A stretch of DNA of 13,657 nucleotides from Cylindrobasidium torrendii FP15055 ss-10 (lineage: Eukaryota; Basidiomycota; Agaricomycetes; Agaricales; Physalacriaceae), in NCBI GenBank assembly GCA_000934385.1, contig KN880876.1, positions 1 to 13,657 of the forward strand, read 5' to 3'. The notes under the pieces were generated by a model. It saw nothing but the letters and a program-made list of their open reading frames with translations, did no database searches and was not told where the DNA came from. Positions 1 to 8,400 of the stretch are shown here, in pieces. A program made the translations under genes and the position numbers. Numbering within the stretch: position 1 is the first letter of the stretch; every line of letters begins with the position of its first letter.

Positions 1-160
1 GTAAGAAGCACCCAAAACGTCCACATCTCAAAAAAAGCTAGCGTTGACAATAGCAACGCAGACGAAAGTAGCGGACGCTGGAAGGTCTTCTGGTCGAGGA
101 CTGGGGTTCGGAGCTCGAGCCAGGTTTTAGTGGGTATGGGGCCAGATTAGCTGGAGATTG

Positions 161-220
161 AGAAGGAAGGAGAAGCAGAGGAGAAAAGAGAGAGAAGAAG
201 GGAGGATCGAGGGAAGAAGG
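161..220 (+). repeat. Polypurine tract
   Basis: Only three pyrimidines occur in 60 nt, and 177-206 is an unbroken purine run. Such tracts occur in promoters, in UTRs and beside retroelements. No adjacent gene decides which applies here, so this is low-complexity sequence of unknown role. The pyrimidine-rich complement reads as an open frame, but its Ser/Pro/Leu content is just low complexity. Confidence 0.6.
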
Positions 221-455
221 CCTTGGATTACAAACCGATTCCGATCCCTTAGTCATCACAAAGGGATTGACGACTAAATTGAGCTTGGACCTTTAGCGCT
301 TCTCATTGGTTACTTCCTACATAGCTTTATGGTTGCAGTACTAACGCTATCCATATCCAAATAGTAGCTTACTCTCACCCATAGGCATTTCCTCTAAGTT
401 GCGTCTAGAATTGTACTACATACCGTAAGACTATATTCTCGAGTATATAACGCGA

Positions 456-567
456 GGGGCGTATTCAAGTCGCCTAGAGCCTAGGTGCTTTTGAGTCACC
501 TAGTTTCTGGGTTTGTAGATTGAGGCGACTCAAAAGCACGTAGCGTTAGGCGACTTGAATACGCCCC
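456..567. repeat. Foldback inverted repeat (MITE-like or hairpin-forming)
   Basis: The left arm (456 to about 500) and the reverse complement of the right arm (about 523-567) share a perfect outer 21-nt block beginning GGGGCGTATTCAAG. Next come 7-8 mismatched nt with a 1-nt indel, then a perfect 13-nt block GTGCTTTTGAGTC and an inner CCT. The loop is about 22 nt. The arms are far too long and well matched to be chance. It could be a small foldback element or MITE, or a source of hairpin RNA. I saw no clear target-site duplication. It directly abuts the probable LINE remnant. Confidence 0.8.
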
Positions 568-568
568 C

Positions 569-866
569 GGCGTCAGCTGCACTACTTTACTGCAAGGAAA
601 TACCCATTACCTACAATCATTTCGGTGTATCAAGCCCCGTCTTCAACAGAGACGCGAGGAACAGTACTAGGAGAAGGTTGGAGTTCGACCGGGTAATGAT
701 GTTTGCGGGCATGCGGTACTCAAAGCTGGATTCCACGATGAAGAACTTGATGAATACGGAGAAGGGAGCGAGGGAGTTGCTCAAATACGTGCACGGAACG
801 GAGAGATTCAAGCAGGGGATATTTGGCGATGGCCTGAAGTGGATTGAAGCGAATCGCCGGAGATGA
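569..866 (+). pseudogene. Probable C-terminal tail of a non-LTR retrotransposon (LINE) polyprotein
   Basis: An open frame enters from the foldback repeat and runs to a stop at 864-866, with no convincing ATG of its own. The frame is closed upstream by a TAG inside the hairpin loop (516-518). The product reads like the last part of a fungal LINE ORF2. A degraded cysteine-knuckle stretch (SSPVFNRDARNSTRRRLEF, where a Cys-Pro would be expected) is followed by a segment ending LLKYVHGTERFKQGIF. That ending resembles the 'LL.(F/Y)V..T.RF' terminus of Tad-like elements. No reverse transcriptase or RNase H domain is present, so this would be a 5'-truncated remnant. An A-rich tract begins about 240 bp downstream, as expected for a LINE 3' end. 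The assignment rests on remembered family resemblance and is tentative. Confidence 0.35.
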
Positions 867-1209
867 GGGAGGAGACAATACCGCGACAAAGAGAAACAAA
901 AAGCCAGACACGCAGAGGAGAAAAAGCAAGGGGAAGCTTTATTGGAGTGCCCAACGAGTTCAACAAGGGCTCACGAGCGCCAGCTCGAGTACATCAAGTA
1001 TAGGAGTAGAATACGGTAGCAGAAAAGGAGAAAGTACATATGTAGCGCGTAGCTAGATAGGTACTTAACGGATCACCCTCACATACGTTACTGCGTAATT
1101 GGATCTTTGAAAAAGAAAAGAAAAGGAAAAGGTTGGAAAATATGAAGAAAAACGTCCCAGCTCAGGAAGTCCCACACATACGCGCCGCGTAGAAGGCCGT
1201 GATTTTTCC
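867..1209. other. Non-coding stretch with A-rich tract
   Basis: No gene is supported here. About 1107-1152 (+) is A/G-rich with repeated GAAAA units and could be the 3' tail of the upstream LINE remnant. An open frame at 844-1056 (+) is Lys/Arg/Ser-rich, lacks domains and overlaps the LINE tail in another frame. I treat it as chance. Confidence 0.4.
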
Positions 1210-1458
1210 TCACAAGGGCGCTACCGGTAGATAAATAGCGGCCATGCCGCTCCCCCGAACATCTGGGCACCGGCCAATCATCCTGCCATCGCGGCGCTTG
1301 ATGCCGAAGTCCAGCGCCGCGCCGTAACGCACATCCAACGACGTCTGAGCGGCAAGCGCTTGAGCACCCGCCGGTCGTGCGCATGCAACGGTAGCCAGTA
1401 TGCCGGTATAAGCCGCCGCGCTCAGAGCCGACAAGTAATTGATCCAGAAGGCTTTCAT
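1210..1458 (-). CDS. Candidate small secreted protein (82 aa), weak
   Basis: An intronless frame starts 88 nt beyond the stop of the nucleotidyltransferase-like gene, on the same strand. The N-terminus has the shape of a signal peptide: Lys2, a hydrophobic Ala/Leu-rich stretch (about residues 8-26), then small residues around PAGAQA (about 29-34) suitable for signal peptidase. The remainder is short and basic, has only two Cys in the whole protein, and has no motif I know. An ATG 14 nt upstream opens a four-codon uORF overlapping the start, which argues against efficient translation. It could also be part of the neighbour's 3' UTR. I do not recognise it. Confidence 0.28.
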   Translation of the reverse strand: MKAFWINYLSALSAAAYTGILATVACARPAGAQALAAQTSLDVRYGAALDFGIKRRDGRMIGRCPDVRGSGMAAIYLPVAPL

Positions 1459-1545
1459 TGCACAGACATTGCCTTTAATTAATGATGAATCTTGCTCCCT
1501 ACCGAGTATCTACTTGTCCAAAAAAGCATGGAGCGCGATCCAATT

Positions 1546-3268
1546 CTAGTTGAGCGCCTCCGCGTACACGCCTTCGCTCCAGCCATCTTCGTTCATCGGA
1601 TTGAACGCTCCGGTCACACCTTGCTGCCCGGGATTGATCTTCATGAAGCTTTCTACGTGTAAGTCGGCGTATCCAGGCGATTCAAGGAGACTCACTGCGG
1701 ATAACCTCGTATATATCCTGCATTGTCGTCTGCTTGCTGCTCGCGATATTCTTCCATAGTCCGGGGAGCGGGACAGTTCTAGCACCGAATATGGTTCAGA
1801 GCAAGCCGCCAGGTTGAGAGGAAAAGACGAACCAAGCATACGACCCCAAGGCAGTCGTTGGCCCGGCCCCAGACGGCTAGGTGACGGTGAAGGCGGCCTC
1901 GAGCAGATGCATTGTAGGACGCTGTATATAAAGTCAATGATACTGATAAGCTGCGAAACGCCGCCGAGCACGCACAGTTGAGCTTGCTGTCCAAAATTTC
2001 TAGATGAGTGCGAATGCGCTTAGCATTCCATCCTCGGCCGTACGGAATATGACAGCCTCCGGCGTCATAGTCGCTCTGCTCCAGATGGTGGAGGATAGAG
2101 CGTTGAAAGTTGTCCTGGCGGACGCCATCGTGGAGAGGCTCAAGAAGGGAGCCCCCGCGAATGTCGCGGAGGCTTTCGAGAACAAGCAATCGGGCTAGGC
2201 CTTGAGCGTCCGACGCCGAGCAACGGTAGATCTGTTGGCAACGTCGAAATCGTATTCAGGGAACCATCTGCTAACTGGTGCGCACCTCTGGTTTGACCAT
2301 AGGGCGCTGAAGGCTGGGGAGCAGGATCTCATATCCGCGGTCGGCGTATTTAGCGAGTCGAAACTCGTAAGACGGCGAACGGCGCCCCATGTCGACGGTG
2401 TTGCTCTGACGCATCGATGCAATGAGGGCGCGGGGAGTGGCCCAAACCCGACGCCCATCGTATCCAAAACATGCAGAGTCAATATCGAACCCCACCAAGA
2501 TTTCAGCGGGCGAGGAGTACAGCCGGAGCACTATTTGGACGGTCCGCCATGGGGCTTCAGCTGTTGAATGTTGAAATGTGATGAGCCGCATAGTCTGGTA
2601 GTATTTCAATGCGTACAGTGGATGGATATGGTATTCTTCGAGCGAACGCAGATGGTTTCCAACGGAGACGCCTGGCGTACCGCATCGCAGATTTGGCGAA
2701 TTTTGGCCTGAGCAGCTGCGGCATCAAGACCCCAAATGAAGAGGTCTACATCGGACGTCGTGTTTGTAGCTTGATGATAGTAGTTGCGCATACTGCGCAG
2801 ACCCTTGACGCGTTTGGGGAGGGGTGCAACGCAGGCAGAGACCGAGCCTCCGGCGGCTAGGACGTTTGCCCAGGTATCCTCGGTGAATTCTGAAAAGAGG
2901 TGCTCAGTAAACGCCGTCCACTGACGGAGGAACTGGGGCTGATCGGAAACCAGAGCCGGCGTGCCACCGGGTCGTCGTAGAGCGGCGCGCAAAGGCATGA
3001 TATGGCGTCGGTTGAGATCATCTGCTGCAGCGATTTGGCGTGCATGTGTCTTGAATTCGGGGCCATTCGGTCGATGTGCGAAGACGTCCACGAGCCCGAC
3101 AAAGCGGTCGAGTTTCAATGCGGGATTGAGCAGCTGTTGACGTAGATTGGCTTCGCGGGCGTTGGCGTTTTTCGAGATGTCATCCAGCGAATGAGCAACG
3201 CGAAGGTCGTTCAGAAAGTGCCGGACGTCGTTGTTGCGGACGCGCTGGCTGCTGTTGTTAGAGCCCAT
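1546..3268 (-). CDS. Nucleotidyltransferase-like protein (GGS/DxD family), 482 aa, six exons
   Basis: Exons 3268-2617, 2560-2286, 2231-1976, 1921-1842, 1778-1696 and 1648-1546 join in frame (1449 nt) across introns of 47-63 nt (donors GTACGC, GTGCGC, GTGCGT, GTATGC, GTGAGT). The product matches from end to end a fungal/protist family I remember, often annotated as ankyrin-repeat proteins, though no ankyrin repeat is visible here. A Gly-Gly-Ser at 140-142 is followed by SDVDLFIWG with D173 and D175. A strand TVQIVLRLYSSPAEIL leads to D243/D245. This layout is that of Pol-beta-type nucleotidyltransferases, with an unusually long 30-residue GGS-to-DxD spacing. Family landmarks follow in order: RRSPSYE.RLAKY, QGLARLL, GCHIPYGRGW, GRLHRH and FNPMNEDGWSEGVY. 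ATG 3268 has a good context (ACAATGG) and a TATA box 56 nt upstream. An in-frame ATG at 3427 lies upstream of that box. Enzyme activity and substrate are unproven. Confidence 0.85.
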
Positions 3269-3323
3269 TGTGTGGGTGGGACAAATCGGCGAACAGAGAT
3301 GCGTGAAAGAGGGCTGCGTCCTG

Positions 3324-3329
3324 TTTATA
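3324..3329 (-). promoter_or_regulatory. TATA box of the nucleotidyltransferase-like gene
   Basis: TATAAA (within GATATAAACAGG) lies 56 nt before ATG 3268 on the same strand. This allows transcription to start about 30 nt downstream, with a short leader. It favours 3268 over the in-frame ATG at 3427 as the translation start. Confidence 0.5.
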
Positions 3330-3554
3330 TCTAGTCTTAAGTTTTGCGCTTCCTTTGTGCTTCCTTTGTAGTCGCTTTGGAACGGCGGCCCAGAGCCCAG
3401 CGTCAGGCCTTCAGCTTCAGGGTTCATTCAGGGGGTACGTTACAAAGGGGAAAGAGTTCCTTTGTTCGAACTACTCCGCGGCTAAGGTAAGACGCACAAA
3501 CGTTCTTTAACAACATACGCACGATTTGCATCCTCATAGTCCCGCATATGCAAA

Positions 3555-4401
3555 TTAAGCAAGCTCCTTTGGCCGGCGTTGATTTATATTGGGGCTGCCA
3601 GCTTGCGCAATGCCCTGCCCGTTGAGTAAGTTGAGTAGGTCGCTCGGGCGAAGTATAGTAGGGGTAACTGTATGACTACTAGCCAAGGCGACGCGGTAGC
3701 AAAGACCATTCCAAGCTAAGCGGGAGGCGTTCAATGCGCGGCATAAGCTAAGATCCGTTATCAGCATTGACCAAGCCGAAGTCGAACGAGAACGGCCTAC
3801 TATGGACCAAGAGATATTGCCCTTCACAGAGTCAGAGTTGCACCCGATGTCAGCCTGGCCTCGTTCCACTGAGCGCCGACGCAGGCGGGACACGTCAAGG
3901 TTGGCGGGACGGTCGAGTTAAAGCGTCCTATGGGCATAACATCAGGCGTCGTATGTGACGATGATCTAAAGACCGAAGCGTCCTATGAAAGCGCTAGTCA
4001 GCAATGGTCGCACATATACAACGGATCAGAAAGAAGACTACTCACCAGTTCCGAGGCGAGCGACATTGCACGCAAACACGAGCACCTATAGGCAGCTCGC
4101 GACGCAGAATCGTGCCCGGAGAAATCAACCGCCGCACTGACAATGTTGAGGACTGTGCTCTTGAGCGATGTATAGCAATTGAGCGGCGGATTCATTCGAA
4201 AATGGCAAGAAGAGCAGCTTTGCTTTGCTTTGGAGGTTCAACATAGATTTCCTTGCGCCTTGGTGATTCAATCTGGGCCCTTGCACTTGGTAGCCTGTAC
4301 ACCGACGCCGGGTCAGCGGCGCCGCGGGACGGGGATGGGGGATTGCAAATAGACCGCTGAGATCCAACGTCTAGCACCCCAGGAAGGTCTGTGGAGCCCA
4401 T
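3555..4401 (-). pseudogene. Relic of an NLR/STAND-like N-terminal region
   Basis: Reading starts at ATG 4401, and a Ser/Pro-rich head runs into SKAALLAIF. The frame then stops (stop 4194-4192). The continuation lies in a second frame from 4195, with a TSLKSTVLNIVSAAVDF segment. This recalls the 'LL..L..SAD.FPPLKS.VGG' opening of agaricomycete NACHT-type NLRs. A convincing intron follows (4045-3983; donor GTGAGT, branch GCTGACT, acceptor CATAG). A further frame to 3555 recalls the stretch before the NACHT domain (LNASRLAWN...; 'TPTILRPSDLLNLL' for 'CT..TR..+L..+'; SPNIN). It breaks off where a Walker A P-loop would be expected, and none is found. At least two frame breaks make it a pseudogene if the match is right. 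The similarity is from memory and degenerate. Confidence 0.35.
3921..3987 (-). repeat. Duplicated 12-bp motif carrying a splice acceptor
   Basis: AAGCGTCCTATG occurs at 3921-3932 and 3976-3987, 55 nt apart. On the - strand it reads CATAGGACGCTT. The copy at 3976-3987 forms the acceptor of the relic intron (AG at 3984-3983), and the other copy supplies a second possible acceptor at 3928. The 55-nt offset changes frame and leads quickly to a stop. Confidence 0.6.
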
Positions 4402-5474
4402 TGGTCAGCATAGCCTTGACTACAGTTGGTGGTGGTGGCGGTAAGTACAGTTAATGCGCAGCGACGCGGTTTCACGCACGTTCGACTACGATCCCGTTCC
4501 CTGGTTGGCGCGCATTCTTGCTCGCGCCATATCGCACTTTTTCGCCAGCAACAAACAGGTAGTGCGCAATTATTGATATCTTTGCGGCTGTTGGCGCTGC
4601 TTGATCGTGGTTCGAGAATTTGGAAAACGGCGTCGTTGGTGGGAAAGCGTCAAGTTATTCGTGCAGGGGAAGGCAGCGATCAAAGGCGGATCAAACGGCC
4701 GTCCGAGGTTGCCTTCTTATAAGTATATATATTGATATATTGATTAATACCTTCCGCTTCCACTGTGCGGATTTCCTGGATCACGCCGGAATTACACGCC
4801 ATCTGCAGTTGGCCAGAAAACTCTTCTATCCTTTGAACCTGTCGAGTCTCTCCACAAGCCAAACAAGTCGATTCTTATGCTACAACGACCCCCATTGTCA
4901 GTAGCAACCGCTCCTATCGGCAGTCGATCTCTATCTTGTATAGATACAATCCGGGAAATATTCGCATCCTATGTCTAACAATGCTCTCAAGGGGGAGAAG
5001 TCGAGGCTGCCTGTAAATTTTCTCCATCCTGCGTGCACGATTGGCGAGTCTGTCGGCCCTTCCTCGTCTAGCGAGCGCCGCGAGGAATTGCTTTGCCAAT
5101 GCGGAGCCTCCGCGGCTTAGAGCCTTCCCCCGCTTCTTTCTCTACGCCCGTATTCATGCATCTACGTTTCGCACTCCCTTTTGTACGCGTATCTATACGC
5201 GTAGCCAGGTGGAAGACCGCTAATAAAACTCGAAAAAACACGACGCCTGTCGCGCGAAAACAATTGTATTTCTCGGCAGAGCAATCGTTTTGCTATTCCA
5301 ACCCCTCAATCGCCATTCAAGTCAGCACCAGCGTTTCTCACGGTGCGCGTTGTAGATATTGCCCTGCTTGCCTACATACGCCTTCTTCCGCCGACGGCAG
5401 TCGGCTCGCGACATCCAATAAGGCTGTGGAAGTTTTTTTTGATTAGCACCGACGTTCCCATAAATACAGCACTA
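4402..5474. other. 1.07 kb without a supported gene
   Basis: Short open frames here on both strands have no recognisable domains, no coherent splice sites and composition like random sequence. Visible landmarks are an AT-rich stretch (about 4717-4747), the ACGCGT pair at 5184-5203, and T8 at 5433-5440, which is A8 in the putative 3' UTR of the dioxygenase gene. The left part would be the former promoter of the NLR-like relic. Confidence 0.5.
5184..5203. promoter_or_regulatory. Paired ACGCGT (MCB-like) palindromes
   Basis: Two identical palindromic octamers TACGCGTA (5184-5191 and 5196-5203) are separated by TCTA. ACGCGT is the core bound by fungal MBF (Mbp1/Swi6). Two closely spaced copies are a typical arrangement upstream of G1/S genes. 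No gene starts nearby, so a function here is speculative. Confidence 0.25.
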
Positions 5475-8400
5475 CTACGAGTCCTTGGCGAGGGGATAAA
5501 ATCGTCCATATTTACATAGACCGTGCTCAACATCGAAGGTAAATCGAGAGCTCATTTCCGCACGCTCTGAGGCAGAGAGGCCTCCGTCCGCCAGGTATTT
5601 GCATAGCGCAACAAAACCGCCTTTTACCCCCCCTGGAGCGCATCGCAATCGCTTGAGCGTCTTTGCTGCCCCCATGTCAAGCCATTCAACAACCGTGCCA
5701 AGCTCCTCAACGGTCGGCTGTGCGATGGCGCCTGCATAAACCAAGTCCACCGCCAACAGATACGCGCATAGCTTGCCGAACGTGGGATACTCGGTGCTTG
5801 ACGAAACGTACTTGATGAACTCAAAGAACCCAATGTTGTCCTGAAGTCTTGCTGCCAACGCCGCGCTTGCTTTCCAAAATGTCGTCGCATTTTTGGTTGA
5901 ACGCCCCTTAGTTGCGCCGTAAGCTGACGGGTTACAGAAGTACCGCTCAGGTTTTGCTATGCGGGAAAGATACGCGTCGAAGGCGGCGTCGTCGTCGAAA
6001 CAAAACGAGTGTCCCCCGGCCCTCAATGCGTCGGTGTCGAAGAGGATACCGCGAAACACTAGCGCGCTGAATAGACCCGAGGGCGTGCGTACATTGGTGG
6101 CGGAAAACGGACCGTTGGGGGATGAGAGTATTTGGCGGCGGGAAGGTGCCAGTTCGCGGAATGGCAGGTAGTAGTCGAGACGTTCCAGCGCGGCGGCGGC
6201 CTCGGGAAGGACTTGATTATTGGGATTGCCAGTGAGAAGGCGCAGCGCTTGACGCATGAAGGTAGCAAAAAGGCGGCAACTTTGAGCTTCCCCGGGTTGG
6301 TGGACTGAAGGAGACGATTCAACGGTGGGAGACGTGACCTGCCGCAAGCGGGCGGGTAACAATGCAGAAACCAGCGATTGCGTCGCATGAGCTGCCTGAG
6401 CTGATGTCGCCTGCGTACTGTTGTCCATGTACGCCGTGAAGCCCTCGTGTAAGCGCTTGAATGCTTCGCGGTATTCGGCGTCCTGTGCGAGCGGGTGTTG
6501 ACCCAACGCCGTCTCAAGGACGCGGAAGTCAACGTCTCTGACAGTAGCGCCGGACCGCGGCCTCAGGAGCAATCGCGGGTTCTGATATGCTTTCCAGACC
6601 TCGTCCAAGAAGAAGGCAGAAGGTGATATCTTGTCCTCAACAATGCGGAGGAATCGAGCGCGCGTCACATCTAGCGCAGGTATTTGAAACCACGTACAGA
6701 CAACTTGGAGGGCCAGGGTCGATAGCAGCCTGTCGAGGGCGCGATGCTGTAGCTTCTTGTTGGGGTGGGAAACCGTGGCGGCCGATGGAGTGGGATACGA
6801 GGGGATGTATGTTTGGGCATTCAACGTGAGAGTGCCGGTTGAAGGGCAGGGTTCCTTGCAAAAGGTGCGAATTTTCCGAAGTAAACGATGGCCCCAGGTG
6901 TTTTTGCTGGTGAGAACATCGCTCACGCAGTACGCCAGCCAGACTGACAGTGAATGATGCATTTGTAGAACGATGAACCGTAGAGCCATTTCATCAGCCT
7001 CAAGAACACGCGTTTGGCGAATGAGAAATGAGAGAAGCGGCCAGGCTTGAGCGGCCAATACGGCGGTACATTCCTTTTGAGGATGACTTTCGATTCGGCT
7101 GCTTGTTTTCCACAAATTCTCGAGGGTCGTTGCAAGATCAGAGCGAAATGCAATAGACGGTCGTGCATCTGCGAAGGTCACTGTTGCGGATTGTACGACG
7201 TGCGGCGCTAGAGACGATATAAATGGAATATCTATCAATCAAATGAGCAATGCGCTGCAGGTGCGAAAACACAATTACCGCTTGTCGGCCATACTGGGCC
7301 AGGATTCGACTGTTCAAAGGTCGCGTCGTCGTCAGTATTGGATGAGGCCGACAACCCCAAGGCAGCTTCAGACAGGAAGGAAGAATCCATTAAGTCTTGC
7401 AGGCGATATGGAGTTTCTTCAGAGGATAGTTCATCTGTATAATGCAACGGTTATGTTGTGCTTTGCTTGCCAGTACTACGAGGGCGGCACCTTGCACGTC
7501 GCTCGCGTCATCATCGGATCCCTCTTCCATCATGTCGTCCTGGAGCAAATAGGCTGTGTTCACAATGCGGGTTTTGTCTTCTTTGCTCATGTGTTGAAGG
7601 TCGCCGTCGACTAGATGGCTACAGTCGAGCACGCAACAGTGGACTTCGGCCTGGGAACGATCTTGAAATAAATGAGCGTCAAGATCAATCGCTCCGAAAG
7701 CTTTACGCGACCTTGCAAAAACAACGTTTTGATGTCTTTAAAACATAAGACAACGTTCAACACGGCGGCTTGCTTGCGGTCGAACGTACCAATTTTGTGC
7801 ACTGAACAGTAGTCTTTGAACATCTCATCGAATCCCATGTTGTTTCCAGGGATGTATTCAGCAGGATAGTCGCCCGACCAAATACAAAGAAATTCATAGG
7901 CGCCCTAGGCAAATAATCAGCTGAATCGCGGGTCATGGGCCCCAAAGAACTGCACCTTGTTAACACGATGGCCTACGATACTGTCGACCAAGTACTCTTT
8001 GTCCTTGGGCTGACGGACGCTACGCGTTGAACGCGCGGGAACAAGAGTTGAAGTCGATGCAACAGGCGTCAGCGTGTCAATAGTTCTCCTCCGCTTGGAT
8101 GGACGCTCTAAGTGAGATGGTTTAGCTATGTACATCGATTCAATGACTGGATGTGTTCGTACCGCCCACATCTTGGATCTGCTTTCTCTTTTGCGCGGTG
8201 CGGTTCATTAGCGACTCCGGTACATTGGCAATCAACAGTTGCGCGCGCTTTTGTCCGCTAAGGACATCGCGTATAGGCCCTGAACGTGCTTGAGCCCATA
8301 ATACGAAAGAAAAGCACGTATGTCAAATACCAGTTTGCATGTCAAAATTTCCCTTTCGCTTTGCATTTCCAGATCCCTGAGGCCGCGGCGCCTTCTTGGC

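Noticed and set aside
1675..1704. Donor at GAG|GTTATC for the fifth intron of the nucleotidyltransferase-like gene
   Set aside because: It would keep frame with a different acceptor, but the GTGAGT donor with the acceptor at 1649 gives consensus signals and the expected family length (GYPHFMKINPG).
3269..3427. N-terminal extension of the nucleotidyltransferase-like protein from ATG 3427
   Set aside because: The in-frame extension lies across the TATA box and reads as random. ATG 3268 has the better context.
6059..6532. 157-codon - strand open frame and other long frames inside the terminal dioxygenase exon
   Set aside because: They overlap the 587-codon exon in other frames and show Arg/Ser/Pro-rich shadow composition.
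5475..7238. 587-codon open frame as an independent gene
   Set aside because: Its first codon is TTG, preceded by an in-frame TGA, and no ATG is near. The acceptor GATTGATAG at 7232 joins it in frame to the upstream exon.
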